The notes: a model not told the origin generated them from the sequence alone. Positions 1 through 6,707 are shown, counted from the stretch's first letter. The stretch: DNA of 12,839 bases from Bacillota bacterium (GCA_029550985.1 JAKPGH010000165.1:1-12839); one strand, 5' to 3'. Translations and numbers: made by a program.

Positions 1-1
1 G

Positions 2-781
2 CTTCTGCTGGGCGCGGACAGCTTTACCACCTTCCTGACCAACACCGACTCCATGGCCAGAGTGGCGGAACACGACCGCAAGCTGGTGGCTAACCTGACG
101 GCCCAGCGGCAGGAGCTGGAGCAGGCCAAGGCCGAATTGGCGGAGCGCCTGGCACAGTTGGAAAGCGACAAGGCCCAAAGCGAAGAAAAACAGCAACTCC
201 TTTCGGGGCAGCTAAAGGCGGTGGATTTGCAGATTTACTCTCTGGACCAACTGGAGCAGGAATACTACGCCGACCTGGAAAATAACAAGGCCATGCTGGC
301 CGCCATGCGGAAGGAAATCGACGACCTGTACGCCAAGATCGAGTGGTCCAAGAACCCTTACGTCGGCGGCGAGATGGCGTGGCCGGTGCCCGGATTCTAC
401 CGTATTTCTTCCGAGTACGGTTACCGCTTTAATGGCAGCGACTTCCACACCGGCATGGACATTGCCGGCAACAACGGCTCCATCTACGGGGCAACGGTGG
501 TGGCGGCCAACGCCGGCACCGTCAAGTACGTCAACTGGAGCTACACGCCCGGCAGGGGTTACGGCATCTACTTAATTCTGGACCACGGCGGCGGAATCTC
601 CACCCTGTATGCCCACCTTTCCAACATTATCGTCAGTTTGGGAGATGAGGTGGAAAGAGGTCAACCTATCGCCAACGTCGGCTCCACCGGGTGGTCCACC
701 GGACCCCATCTACATTTCGAAGTCCGCATCAACGGCAACCACACCAACCCCAAACCCTATGTTATTGGAAGCGCCAATTAG
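2..781 (+). CDS. M23 family peptidase with coiled coil (EnvC/PcsB-like), 5' end missing
   Basis: This is the C-terminal part of an extracellular peptidoglycan endopeptidase or hydrolase activator. The reading frame is open from base 2, so the N-terminus, including any signal peptide, lies outside the window; the first visible Met (base 53) is internal. The visible part begins LLLGADSFTTFLTNTDSM, typical of the coiled-coil segment in EnvC/PcsB-like proteins. A long charged Glu/Lys/Gln-rich coiled coil follows, to about base 350. The LytM/M23 domain spans about 365-775 and keeps the zinc and catalytic residues: HxxxD in FHTGMDIA (codons at 446 and 458), His of LYAHLS (614) and the HLH of GPHLHFEV (707, 713). 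It should therefore be catalytically competent. An S41 protease gene follows 118 nt downstream. In Firmicutes this pair often follows ftsEX, so I infer ftsEX just upstream, outside the window. Confidence 0.93.
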   Translation, partial: LLLGADSFTTFLTNTDSMARVAEHDRKLVANLTAQRQELEQAKAELAERLAQLESDKAQSEEKQQLLSGQLKAVDLQIYSLDQLEQEYYADLENNKAMLAAMRKEIDDLYAKIEWSKNPYVGGEMAWPVPGFYRISSEYGYRFNGSDFHTGMDIAGNNGSIYGATVVAANAGTVKYVNWSYTPGRGYGIYLILDHGGGISTLYAHLSNIIVSLGDEVERGQPIANVGSTGWSTGPHLHFEVRINGNHTNPKPYVIGSAN

Positions 782-801
782 CCCATCATAGAAGTACCTT
801 A

Positions 802-832
802 CCAACCGGGGAGCCCCTTTTTCCCCGGTTGG
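802..832 (+). terminator. Hairpin between M23 and S41 genes, terminator-like with weak T-tract
   Basis: An exact 11-bp inverted repeat (CCAACCGGGGA at 802-812, TCCCCGGTTGG at 822-832) encloses a 9-nt loop. The bases after it, CGCATATTTTC, form only a weak U-run and no promoter is obvious before base 900. It could be a partial terminator that lowers S41 expression relative to M23, or an mRNA-stabilising hairpin. Confidence 0.5.
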
Positions 833-899
833 CGCATATTTTCTGGAAAACATCCAGATACTGGAATCGATTGCCTATTTCCGGAAAGGACAAACCCTT

Positions 900-2177
900 A
901 TGAATAAAAAAGTATCTTTGGGCGCAGCCATCGCCATGATGTTTTTGGTGGCAGCCATCACCTTTTCCATCACCTACGACGCGGTGACCCGGCAGGTGAA
1001 CAGCCGCATTGTGGACCTGCGGGAAAGGGAAAGCGCGCAGGCCAAATATGCCGAAATTGACCGGGAGGTGCGGGCCAACTACTACGGCACCATCGACGAA
1101 ACCCAGCTGCTGGACAGTGTGGCCAGAGGCTATTTGGCGGGCATTGGCGACCAGTACGCCACCTATTACGACGCCAAAACCTATGAGAAAATCCTCCGCT
1201 CCCAGGAAAACACGGTGGCGGATATCGGAGCGGTGCTCCGGGTTGGCCCCGACGGATACCTGGTGGTGGAGGAAGTGTACCCCGATTCTCCGGCGGCGGC
1301 GGTGGGTATCAAGCCGGGGGACCAGATTATCAAAATTGACGACGTGGACTTAACCCCGGAAAACAGCGCCAAGATGAAGGACTCCGTCCAGGGGGAGCAG
1401 GGAACCCGCATCACCCTCACCATCCGCTCCGACAATGTGGACCGCACCGAGGAACTGACCCGGCGCGTGGTGGTGGTGCCAAGCGTCACCTCCCGCATGC
1501 TGGGGGATTCCATGGTGGGGTATCTGATTATCACCGAGTTCAACGCCAACACTTCCGACCAGTTTAAGCGGGAAGTGGATAAGCTGATCAATCAGGGCGC
1601 CCAGTCCCTTATTTTTGACCTGCGGGACAACAAGGGCGGGCTGCTTTCCGCCGCCACCCGGATTTTGGACCGGCTGCTGCCCGCCGGCCCCATTGTCAGC
1701 TCCATGGACCGGGAGGGCAACATCAACGTGCTGGCCACCTCCGACGCAACGGAAATCGACCTGCCGATGGTGGTGCTGATCAATTCCGGTACCGCCAGCA
1801 GCGCCGAGGTCTTTGCCCAGACTCTGAAGGATTACGGCAAAGCCCGGGTGGTGGGAACCACCTCCACCGGCAAGGGCGTCATGCAGACCCTCATTCGCCT
1901 CTCCGACGGTTCCGCCATCGAGATTACCACCGCCACGTTGGTCACTCCCAGAGGAGAGACCTTTAACGGCGTGGGAGTCCGCCCCGATTACGAAGTGGCC
2001 ATGGACACCCCGTGGAAGGGCTTGGGCGAGGAACTGGATTCGCAGCTCAAAAAGGCTATGGAAGTGGCGGTGGCCATGCACCGCAACATCGAGGTGCTGC
2101 AGGAGCAAAGCCAGCCGGTTTCGGAGGCAAGCGACGCCGAGCAAATTCCCCACCCTGTGGAGGAACTATCCAACTAA
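900..2177 (+). CDS. S41 family carboxy-terminal processing protease (CtpA/CtpB-like)
   Basis: A 425-residue membrane-anchored serine protease that cleaves extracytoplasmic proteins near their C-termini. In order it has an uncleaved-looking N-terminal membrane segment (about residues 7-25), a short helical N-terminal region (to about 100), a PDZ domain (about 105-185, with the GIKPGDQIIKI signature) and the S41 catalytic core (about 200-365). The catalytic Ser-Lys-Gln set is visible: Ser300 in SGTASSAE, Lys325 in TGKG and Gln329. The 25- and 4-residue spacings match CtpB and Tsp. The Pro/Glu-rich tail after 400 is probably disordered. The ATG at 900 has GGAAAGGA 9 nt upstream. It follows the M23 gene and precedes a strong terminator, so the two probably share a transcript and act together in cell-wall remodelling. 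A sporulation-type CtpB role is possible but not shown. Confidence 0.93.
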   Translation: MNKKVSLGAAIAMMFLVAAITFSITYDAVTRQVNSRIVDLRERESAQAKYAEIDREVRANYYGTIDETQLLDSVARGYLAGIGDQYATYYDAKTYEKILRSQENTVADIGAVLRVGPDGYLVVEEVYPDSPAAAVGIKPGDQIIKIDDVDLTPENSAKMKDSVQGEQGTRITLTIRSDNVDRTEELTRRVVVVPSVTSRMLGDSMVGYLIITEFNANTSDQFKREVDKLINQGAQSLIFDLRDNKGGLLSAATRILDRLLPAGPIVSSMDREGNINVLATSDATEIDLPMVVLINSGTASSAEVFAQTLKDYGKARVVGTTSTGKGVMQTLIRLSDGSAIEITTATLVTPRGETFNGVGVRPDYEVAMDTPWKGLGEELDSQLKKAMEVAVAMHRNIEVLQEQSQPVSEASDAEQIPHPVEELSN

Positions 2178-2188
2178 ATACAGGCGTC

Positions 2189-2228
2189 AAAAAGCCGCCC
2201 TGTCCGTGGAAGGAAAGGGCGGCTTTTT
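2189..2228 (+). terminator. Rho-independent terminator after the S41 protease gene
   Basis: An exact 13-bp inverted repeat, AAAAAGCCGCCCT (2189-2201) and AGGGCGGCTTTTT (2216-2228), with a 14-nt loop. The T-run forms the end of the 3' arm. It starts 12 nt after the S41 stop codon and closes the M23-S41 unit. The A-run in the 5' arm means it could also work on the other strand, but no minus-strand gene ends here. Confidence 0.9.
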
Positions 2229-2260
2229 CTGTCCGGAACAAAGTCTAATCGCCGGAAAGA

Positions 2261-2283
2261 GCGCATACATTTGAAATATGCGC
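2261..2283 (+). promoter_or_regulatory. Short inverted repeat upstream of the hypothetical gene
   Basis: GCGCATA (2261-2267) and TATGCGC (2277-2283) form an exact 7-bp inverted repeat around CATTTGAAA. It lies 58 nt before the TTG start, in the only intergenic space that could hold this gene's promoter. It could be an operator or a leader hairpin. No convincing -35/-10 pair was found beside it. Confidence 0.3.
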
Positions 2284-2341
2284 AGGACCTTTTCCATGCT
2301 GCGCCCACATTTTTCTGGCACGATGGCGGAGGCTTGCAGGG

Positions 2342-3190
2342 TTGTTTGCTTGCTTAGAATTAATTCCACACACATCCCAAGGCATTAAGAGGCTGCTGTT
2401 TCCCACTTCCACCCGGACGGAGCTGTATTCTGCCCGGGCTTTGGGAGCGGAATATTTGCGTCTGGAAGCCCAGGTCAACCGAAGGGGCCGACCCGACTGG
2501 GAGGCGGTGGCGAGGCTGGTTCTACCCCTGACCCAATACCTGCTCACTCCCGCTGGGTACCAGCCGCCGGCACATCTGGGCTTTGCGCCCCCCGTCTTTG
2601 CCGAGTTTGAGCGCAGGGTGCTGCTCCAGTGCGCCTGCGAGTTGGTCGGCGACAGCCGCATGCCGCTCTACCGCCGAAGATTGGGGGTGTACGACCCGCA
2701 AGGGGAACTGGCGGGAAATCTGTATTTTTTGCTGCACCACTACACCTCGGCCCGGGTGGTGACCCAAAACGTGGATGCCTACCGGAGAGCGGCAGACCTG
2801 GCTATGAGGGAACTGGGGGCTCCGGTGCTGTTGGGGGAGGAGTTTACCGACTTTTCCGATTGCGTCCTGCTCCTTTGCCCCGGCGACGTCACCCGGCCTC
2901 TGCCCTTGCTTCCCGCCTGTCCCGTCCTTGCGGGAGGAGTTTTTGCCGATTTTCAGGGCTGCAATGTGTTTTCCTCCCCGAGGGTGTCGGCGTCCTCCTT
3001 TCAGATGGCCCAGCTGCCCCGGGGAAGCGATTTTCACGCCTTTGCGGGAGCCGTCTATCACAGTTACGGTTACTGGCTGCCCGACCTGCGCCTGGGGCGG
3101 CTGCTTATCAACGGAAAGGAGTCGTTGTTGGAGGAGGCCAAGCATATTTTGCTGCGGGAAGCCGGGCTTTCCACCTATTATTATTGTTAA
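2342..3190 (+). CDS. Hypothetical protein, 282 aa, TTG start
   Basis: I do not recognise this protein. The chosen start is TTG at 2342, because GGAGG (2328-2332) lies 9 nt upstream; the frame is open back to a TAA at 2246-2248 without a better start. There is no signal peptide or clear membrane segment, so it is probably cytoplasmic. Residues 1-105 look mostly helical. From about 110 the alternation RRLGVYDPQGELAGNLYFLL, ARVVTQNVDAYRRAADLAM, GAPVLLGEE, DCVLLLCPGD, PVLAGGVF suggests a Rossmann-like alpha/beta fold, though no classical nucleotide-binding GxGxxG is seen. It contains scattered Cys and ends in YYYC. Codon use and G+C resemble its neighbours, arguing against recent transfer. It is flanked by the S41 terminator and the greA promoter, so it is probably a single-gene unit. 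It is surely coding: it is long and has a good ribosome site. The function is unknown. Confidence 0.8.
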   Translation: MFACLELIPHTSQGIKRLLFPTSTRTELYSARALGAEYLRLEAQVNRRGRPDWEAVARLVLPLTQYLLTPAGYQPPAHLGFAPPVFAEFERRVLLQCACELVGDSRMPLYRRRLGVYDPQGELAGNLYFLLHHYTSARVVTQNVDAYRRAADLAMRELGAPVLLGEEFTDFSDCVLLLCPGDVTRPLPLLPACPVLAGGVFADFQGCNVFSSPRVSASSFQMAQLPRGSDFHAFAGAVYHSYGYWLPDLRLGRLLINGKESLLEEAKHILLREAGLSTYYYC

Positions 3191-3230
3191 AAATTATATG
3201 AGAAAACCAACAAGATTTTTATTTTTGAGC

Positions 3231-3259
3231 TTGACAGAGGGATGCACTTTGACTATAAT
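3231..3259 (+). promoter_or_regulatory. Exact-consensus sigma-A promoter of greA
   Basis: TTGACA at 3231-3236 and TATAAT at 3254-3259 are separated by exactly 17 nt. Transcription should start near 3266, giving a leader of about 154 nt before greA. An AT-rich stretch lies directly upstream (about 3188-3228) and may act as an UP element. No repressor site is evident, so strong constitutive initiation is expected. Confidence 0.92.
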
Positions 3260-3265
3260 TAGGAG

Positions 3266-3419
3266 TATTGAGCGGGGCCCTGTTGGGCTTTGCTGTTGCG
3301 GCCTTTGGCCGCATTTGCTGTATGAAAGTGAGTTTTCAGCAGTATCAAAGGTCATCCGGCGGCGTCGCGGGGTTGTCCCGCCTAGCCGCCTTATTGCTTG
3401 ATAGAAAGGAGGGTGTCCG
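3266..3419 (+). promoter_or_regulatory. Structured 5' leader of greA with three hairpins
   Basis: Three hairpins can be drawn in this untranslated leader. The first (3271-3294) has a 10-bp stem including three G-U pairs and a UGUU loop, starting within a few nucleotides of the predicted transcript end. The second (3297-3313) is TGCGGCC-TTT-GGCCGCA. The third (3358-3390) is two-tiered, with outer GGCGGC/GCCGCC and inner GCGGG/CCCGC stems. Only a weak TTATT follows the third, so it is not an obvious full terminator. E. coli greA is known to carry a leader whose early termination yields the GraL small RNAs. A comparable attenuating leader is possible here, but that is an analogy and no sequence similarity is claimed. 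Confidence 0.6.
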
Positions 3420-3899
3420 GTGGCAGGTGAAATACTGATTACTCCCGAGGGTTACCAGCAGCTCAAGGCTGAACTTGAGGAACTGAAAACAGTTCGGCGC
3501 AAGGAAATCAGCGAGAAGATCCGTGTGGCCCGCGGCTTTGGCGACCTTTCCGAAAACAGCGAGTATGATGAAGCAAAAAACGAGCAAGCGCTGGTGGAGG
3601 CCAAAATCGCAACCCTGGAAGAGCAGCTGAAAAAAGCGCGGCTTATTGAGAAAGATAACATTTCTACCGACGTGGTGTCCATCGGGACAGCCGTTACGAT
3701 CCTGGACATCGAGTTTGACGAAGAAACTACCTACCGCATTACCAGTTCCCTGGAATACGATCATGCCGATATGGATACTATCACTGCTGAGTCCCCCGTG
3801 GGCAAGGCGCTGATTGGACATAAAGTCGGCGACGAGGTAACGGTGACTGTCCCCAGCGGCAGCACGGTCAAGTATAAAATTCTCAAGATTACTCTGTAA
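3420..3899 (+). CDS. greA: Transcription elongation factor GreA
   Basis: GreA binds the RNA polymerase secondary channel and stimulates cleavage of backtracked transcripts. The 159-residue length is normal for the family. Residues 1-75 form the antiparallel coiled coil, with the acidic tip motif GDLSENSEYDEAKNEQ; Asp42 and Glu45 correspond to the catalytic-tip acids of E. coli GreA (Asp41, Glu44). Residues from about 80 form the FKBP-like C-terminal domain, including the conserved SPVGKALIGHKVGDEV segment. The start is GTG at 3420, supported by AAAGGAGGG 6 nt upstream; there is no in-frame ATG nearby. The gene has its own exact-consensus promoter and long leader and is followed by two hairpins, so it is monocistronic. 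The lysS gene that often follows greA in Firmicutes is absent here. Confidence 0.98.
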   Translation: MAGEILITPEGYQQLKAELEELKTVRRKEISEKIRVARGFGDLSENSEYDEAKNEQALVEAKIATLEEQLKKARLIEKDNISTDVVSIGTAVTILDIEFDEETTYRITSSLEYDHADMDTITAESPVGKALIGHKVGDEVTVTVPSGSTVKYKILKITL

Positions 3900-3948
3900 C
3901 GAATATTTTTGAGGCCACGAGGATTCCGGCTGGAATTTCCGCGCCATT

Positions 3949-3974
3949 GGCGGGCTGCCAAACGGCAGCCCGCC
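3949..3974 (+). terminator. First hairpin after greA
   Basis: GGCGGGCTGCC (3949-3959) pairs exactly with GGCAGCCCGCC (3964-3974) around a 4-nt AAAC loop. This is a very stable 11-bp stem, but only TCGATTTA follows it. It may slow polymerase or protect the 3' end rather than act as the main terminator, which is the next hairpin. Confidence 0.55.
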
Positions 3975-3981
3975 TCGATTT

Positions 3982-4027
3982 ATGCAAAAGAGCTCCCCAT
4001 CCAAACGGACGGGGAGCTCTTTTGCAT
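3982..4027. terminator. Bidirectional terminator between greA and the phosphofructokinase gene
   Basis: An exact 17-bp inverted repeat (3982-3998 with 4011-4027, core AGAGCTCCCC/GGGGAGCTCT) encloses a 12-nt loop. The 3' arm carries CTCTTTTGCATTTT in the plus direction and the minus direction reads CTCTTTTGCATAAA. It can therefore serve both greA (+) and the convergent phosphofructokinase gene (-), whose stop codon is only 8 nt away. Confidence 0.88.
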
Positions 4028-4035
4028 TTTGACGC

Positions 4036-5250
4036 TTAGTACAGGCAGAGATGGTCGGAGCAGCTTTCCCTGGTGAAAGGTACGCCGAGGAGGGGCTCCA
4101 CATAGCGAATCAAATCTTCGGTGACAAAGTTGCCCCGGGCGTTAATCCATTCGCGGGGAATGGCCTTTTCCCGGTTGGCGATGGTGGTGGCGTGAACGGT
4201 GGAGTACTCCACCCGGTAAGGGTTATCCGAAACGCGGGTCAAAACGCTGACTTCGCCGGAAACGCCTTCCAAAGCCCGGGCAAGGCTCATGGCGCCCAAA
4301 GCTTTGGCTTCCGCCAAATCCACCGGGGAGGCTAGGTGGGCGGCGCACCGCTGCATGAGGGAGAAGTCGATGCAGCGAACCTTGCACTCCATGTGGTTGT
4401 TGATGAGATTTTCCAGCACGCGGCAAGCTCCGCCCATGTGCTTGTGGCCGAAGGCGTCCACTTTGGCGTTGCCGGCGTCTTCGTTGACAAATTTGCCGTC
4501 GGCCCGGCGAATGCCTTCCGAAATGGCAATCACAAGGGAGGGGGACAGGGAAAGCTGTTCCTCCACATCTTCCAGGAATTTATTGTCGTCAAAGGGGACT
4601 TCGGGCAGATAGATGAGCTGAGGAGCAGCTCCCACTTTGCGGGCCAAGGCCGAGGAGGCGCAGAGCCATCCCACATGACGGCCCATGGTTTCCACAATGG
4701 TGACGGCGGGGGTGTCGTAAACTTTGGCGTCGCACCAGATTTCCGCAAAGGTGGTGGCTATGTACCGGGCGGCGGAACCAAAGCCGGGGGAGTGGTCCAT
4801 GCCGTAAAGGTCGTTATCGATGGTTTTGGGGGCTCCCATGATGGCGACGTCGATGCCTTGCTTGATGGCATATTCGCTGAGCTTGTGAACGGTATCCATG
4901 GAGTCGTTGCCGCCGATGTATACAAAGTACCCGATGTCGTAGCGTGCAAAGGTATCAAAAATGGTTTTGTAAGTGTCGGGGTCATCTTCGGCGCTCTTGA
5001 GTTTATGGCGGCAGGAGCCTAAAGCGGAGGACGGGGTATGGATCAGGCGGAGCATGGCATGGGTTTCCTGTAAAATTTCGCTGATATCGATGAGGTCGTC
5101 TGCCAACACGCCTTTGATTCCGTATTTGGCACCGTATACCTTGCCTACTTTGCCGGAAATGACTGCCTGTTCAACCACGCCGGCCAGAGTGGCGTTGATG
5201 GCGGCGGTGGGACCTCCCGATTGAGCAACCAGAACGTTTCTTTTTCTCAT
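4036..5250 (-). CDS. 6-phosphofructokinase, predicted pyrophosphate-dependent
   Basis: This cytoplasmic glycolytic enzyme interconverts fructose 6-phosphate and fructose 1,6-bisphosphate. Visible motifs are the N-terminal SGGPTAAINA loop (11-20), GGNDS (113-117), PKTIDND (141-147) with catalytic Asp145, and MGRHVGW (189-195). At the two positions that set donor choice in this family, Asp116 (Gly in ATP-type E. coli PfkA GGDGS) and Lys142 (Gly in PGTID) predict pyrophosphate rather than ATP, making the step reversible. The 404-residue length is longer than ATP-PfkA (about 320) and fits short PPi-PFKs. The ATG start has GGAGG 7 nt upstream. It lies 90 nt downstream of the uracil-DNA glycosylase gene on the same strand, with a 7-bp inverted repeat in the gap that may mark its own control region. 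It ends at the bidirectional terminator. Donor specificity is inferred, not proven. Confidence 0.94.
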   Translation of the reverse strand: MRKRNVLVAQSGGPTAAINATLAGVVEQAVISGKVGKVYGAKYGIKGVLADDLIDISEILQETHAMLRLIHTPSSALGSCRHKLKSAEDDPDTYKTIFDTFARYDIGYFVYIGGNDSMDTVHKLSEYAIKQGIDVAIMGAPKTIDNDLYGMDHSPGFGSAARYIATTFAEIWCDAKVYDTPAVTIVETMGRHVGWLCASSALARKVGAAPQLIYLPEVPFDDNKFLEDVEEQLSLSPSLVIAISEGIRRADGKFVNEDAGNAKVDAFGHKHMGGACRVLENLINNHMECKVRCIDFSLMQRCAAHLASPVDLAEAKALGAMSLARALEGVSGEVSVLTRVSDNPYRVEYSTVHATTIANREKAIPREWINARGNFVTEDLIRYVEPLLGVPFTRESCSDHLCLY

Positions 5251-5280
5251 GCGTGATCCTCCTCGATACTATGCTATAAT

Positions 5281-5302
5281 AACTGCTACCAAATCAGCAG
5301 TT
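5281..5302 (-). promoter_or_regulatory. Inverted repeat upstream of the phosphofructokinase gene
   Basis: AACTGCT (5281-5287) and AGCAGTT (5296-5302) form an exact 7-bp inverted repeat with an 8-nt spacer, about 31 nt before the start codon on the minus strand. Nearby minus-strand TATTAT and TAGTAT could be -10 boxes, but neither has a good -35. It may be a repressor operator or an RNA hairpin in the glycosylase-phosphofructokinase transcript. Confidence 0.35.
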
Positions 5303-5340
5303 GCTATACCGTGATGCCGTTGCAACCATCGTAGAAGCGC

Positions 5341-5907
5341 TTAGAGAGTGGTGTTATTATCTTGAAGTCGGTCCCGCAGCTTGCATAAATCGTCCAGCGC
5401 GTCCACTTTTTGGGCGGGGTTGCGCAGCAAAGCCGCGGGGTGGAAGGTTCCCATGTATAAAATGCCGTCTTTTTCAATAAATTGTCCGTGCTGCTTGGTT
5501 ACCCGAAAATCGGGGTCGATGAGGCAGTGGGCGGCGACCCGGCCCAGGCAGACGATATACTCCGGATTGATCAACTCGATTTGCCGCTTTAAATATCCGA
5601 TACAAGCGCTCACCTCGTCGGGCTGAGGGTCCCGGTTGCCCGGGGGGCGGCACTTGACAATGTTCGTAATAAATACGTTTTCGTTGCGGGAAAGCCCTAC
5701 GGCGTCCAGCATTTTGTCCAAAAGTTTGCCGGCCCGCCCCACAAAGGGCTCGCCGCTTAAGTCTTCCTGCTCGCCGGGGCCTTCTCCCACAAACAGGATG
5801 CGGGCGTTGACGTCTCCTGCGCCAAACACCGGGTTGGTGCGGGTGGCGGCCAGCTTGCAGGCGGCGCAGGATAGCACCTGCTCTTTGATTTGTTCCAAGT
5901 TTTGCAT
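5341..5907 (-). CDS. Family 4 (type IV, Fe-S) uracil-DNA glycosylase
   Basis: This DNA-repair enzyme removes uracil from DNA to begin base excision repair. The 188 residues carry the four cluster cysteines of the family, Cys14, Cys17, Cys86 (NIVKCRPPGNRDP) and Cys102, at the same numbers as in the well-studied Thermus enzyme, so a 4Fe-4S cluster is expected. Motif A is GEGPGEQED (41-49) and the C-terminal active-site motif is HPAALLRNP starting at His156. The length is normal and no residue appears lost. The ATG at 5907 is preceded by GAGG with a 7-nt gap. The gene is divergent from pduL across a 201-nt AT-rich region holding a minus-strand TATAAT. The phosphofructokinase gene follows 90 nt downstream on the same strand and may be co-transcribed, without an obvious functional link. 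Confidence 0.95.
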   Translation of the reverse strand: MQNLEQIKEQVLSCAACKLAATRTNPVFGAGDVNARILFVGEGPGEQEDLSGEPFVGRAGKLLDKMLDAVGLSRNENVFITNIVKCRPPGNRDPQPDEVSACIGYLKRQIELINPEYIVCLGRVAAHCLIDPDFRVTKQHGQFIEKDGILYMGTFHPAALLRNPAQKVDALDDLCKLRDRLQDNNTTL

Positions 5908-5986
5908 GCGGTTTCCTCAATATTTATTAAAATGCGACAAAAATATTCTAAAATTAACAAAAATCTGCATAATAATTGCTTATCCT

Positions 5987-5992
5987 ATTATA
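5987..5992 (-). promoter_or_regulatory. Candidate -10 box for the uracil-DNA glycosylase gene
   Basis: On the minus strand an exact TATAAT occurs here, about 80 nt upstream of the start codon. The hexamer 17 nt further upstream (TATACG) matches the -35 consensus poorly, so the promoter is plausible but moderate. The surrounding 5908-6108 is strikingly AT-rich compared with the flanking genes, as expected for a divergent promoter region. Confidence 0.45.
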
Positions 5993-6001
5993 CCGAAAAA
6001 A

Positions 6002-6016
6002 CTATACTTCGTATAG
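6002..6016. repeat. Short perfect hairpin CTATAC-TTC-GTATAG in the divergent promoter region
   Basis: A 6-bp inverted repeat with a 3-nt centre lies between the two divergent promoter candidates, next to the minus-strand -35 region and just upstream of the plus-strand -35. Its placement would suit an operator that controls both directions. It resembles half of a loxP arm only superficially. Confidence 0.35.
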
Positions 6017-6026
6017 GCGCAAAAAT

Positions 6027-6055
6027 TTGCATTTTAGCCTTCTTTGCGTTAAAAT
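6027..6055 (+). promoter_or_regulatory. Predicted sigma-A promoter of pduL
   Basis: TTGCAT (6027-6032) and TAAAAT (6050-6055) are separated by 17 nt. The transcript should begin near 6062, leaving a leader of about 47 nt that contains the AGGAGA ribosome site at 6095-6100. Confidence 0.65.
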
Positions 6056-6108
6056 AATGGGTGAATTCATACAGCTTTCAATTTTAAAAGGGACAGGAGA
6101 CACACAAG

Positions 6109-6681
6109 ATGAGTAAAAAAATTTTAGTCGAAACTTCGGCACGCCACGTACATCTGACCCAGCAGGACCTGGAGACTCTTTTTGGGCCGGGGGCGGTTCT
6201 TCACAAGAAAAAGGATTTGAGCCAGCCCGGACAGTTCGCCTGTGAGGAACGGGTGGACATTGTGGGGCCCAAGCGGACCTTGACGGGGGTTTCGGTTCTG
6301 GGTCCCGTTCGCAGCGCCACCCAGGCGGAAATTTCCCTCACCGATGCCCGTACCATCGGCGTGACGGTTCCCATCCGGGAGTCGGGCGACCTGGCCGGTT
6401 CCGCACCCCTTACCCTGAAGGGACCCGCCGGACAGGTGGAGCTGAAAGAGGGCCTGATTGCAGCCAAGCGCCACATTCACACCACCCCCGAGGAAGCGGC
6501 CGAGTTGGGGCTCAAGGATAAGGATATCGTGGGCGTGAAAATTGAAACTCCGGAGCGCACCACCGTGTTCTACGACGTGGTGGTTCGGGTCAGCAGCTCT
6601 TTCGCCACCGCGATGCATATCGATACCGACGAGTCCAACGCCTGTGGCGGCGGCGAGCTGTACGGCGAAATCATCAAATAG
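6109..6681 (+). CDS. pduL: PduL-type phosphate acyltransferase (phosphotransacylase)
   Basis: The enzyme exchanges CoA and phosphate on short acyl groups (propanoyl-CoA or acetyl-CoA to acyl phosphate), the step before ATP formation by an acyl kinase. The 190 residues contain two PduL beta-barrel halves. The metal-site residues are visible: His13 and His15 in SARHVHL, Glu74 in TQAEISLTD, His122 and His124 in AKRHIH, and His170 in MHIDTDE. The protein starts directly at the first barrel strand with no N-terminal extension, so it lacks the encapsulation peptide of microcompartment PduL and is probably a free cytosolic enzyme. No shell or diol-dehydratase genes are near. It probably substitutes for Pta in acetate formation (inference); no acetate kinase gene is in the window. 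The ATG has AGGAGA 8 nt upstream. It is monocistronic between its promoter and a terminator. Confidence 0.93.
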   Translation: MSKKILVETSARHVHLTQQDLETLFGPGAVLHKKKDLSQPGQFACEERVDIVGPKRTLTGVSVLGPVRSATQAEISLTDARTIGVTVPIRESGDLAGSAPLTLKGPAGQVELKEGLIAAKRHIHTTPEEAAELGLKDKDIVGVKIETPERTTVFYDVVVRVSSSFATAMHIDTDESNACGGGELYGEIIK

Positions 6682-6707
6682 CACCGGCGTTGCCGTTTAA
6701 ATCTTTA

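Noticed and set aside
808..822. GGGGAGCCCCTTTTT as a compact terminator
   Set aside because: The loop would be only 2 nt. The larger 11-bp hairpin at 802-832 that includes these bases is the better reading.
1350..2153. Minus-strand 267-codon open frame inside the S41 protease gene
   Set aside because: It lies fully antisense to a gene with intact catalytic motifs, is rich in Gly, His and Gln as G+C-rich shadow frames are, and resembles no family.
6001..6016. loxP-like sequence ATACTTCGTATA
   Set aside because: It differs from the loxP arm by a missing base, has no second arm or 8-bp core, and there is no recombinase gene. It is an ordinary short palindrome.
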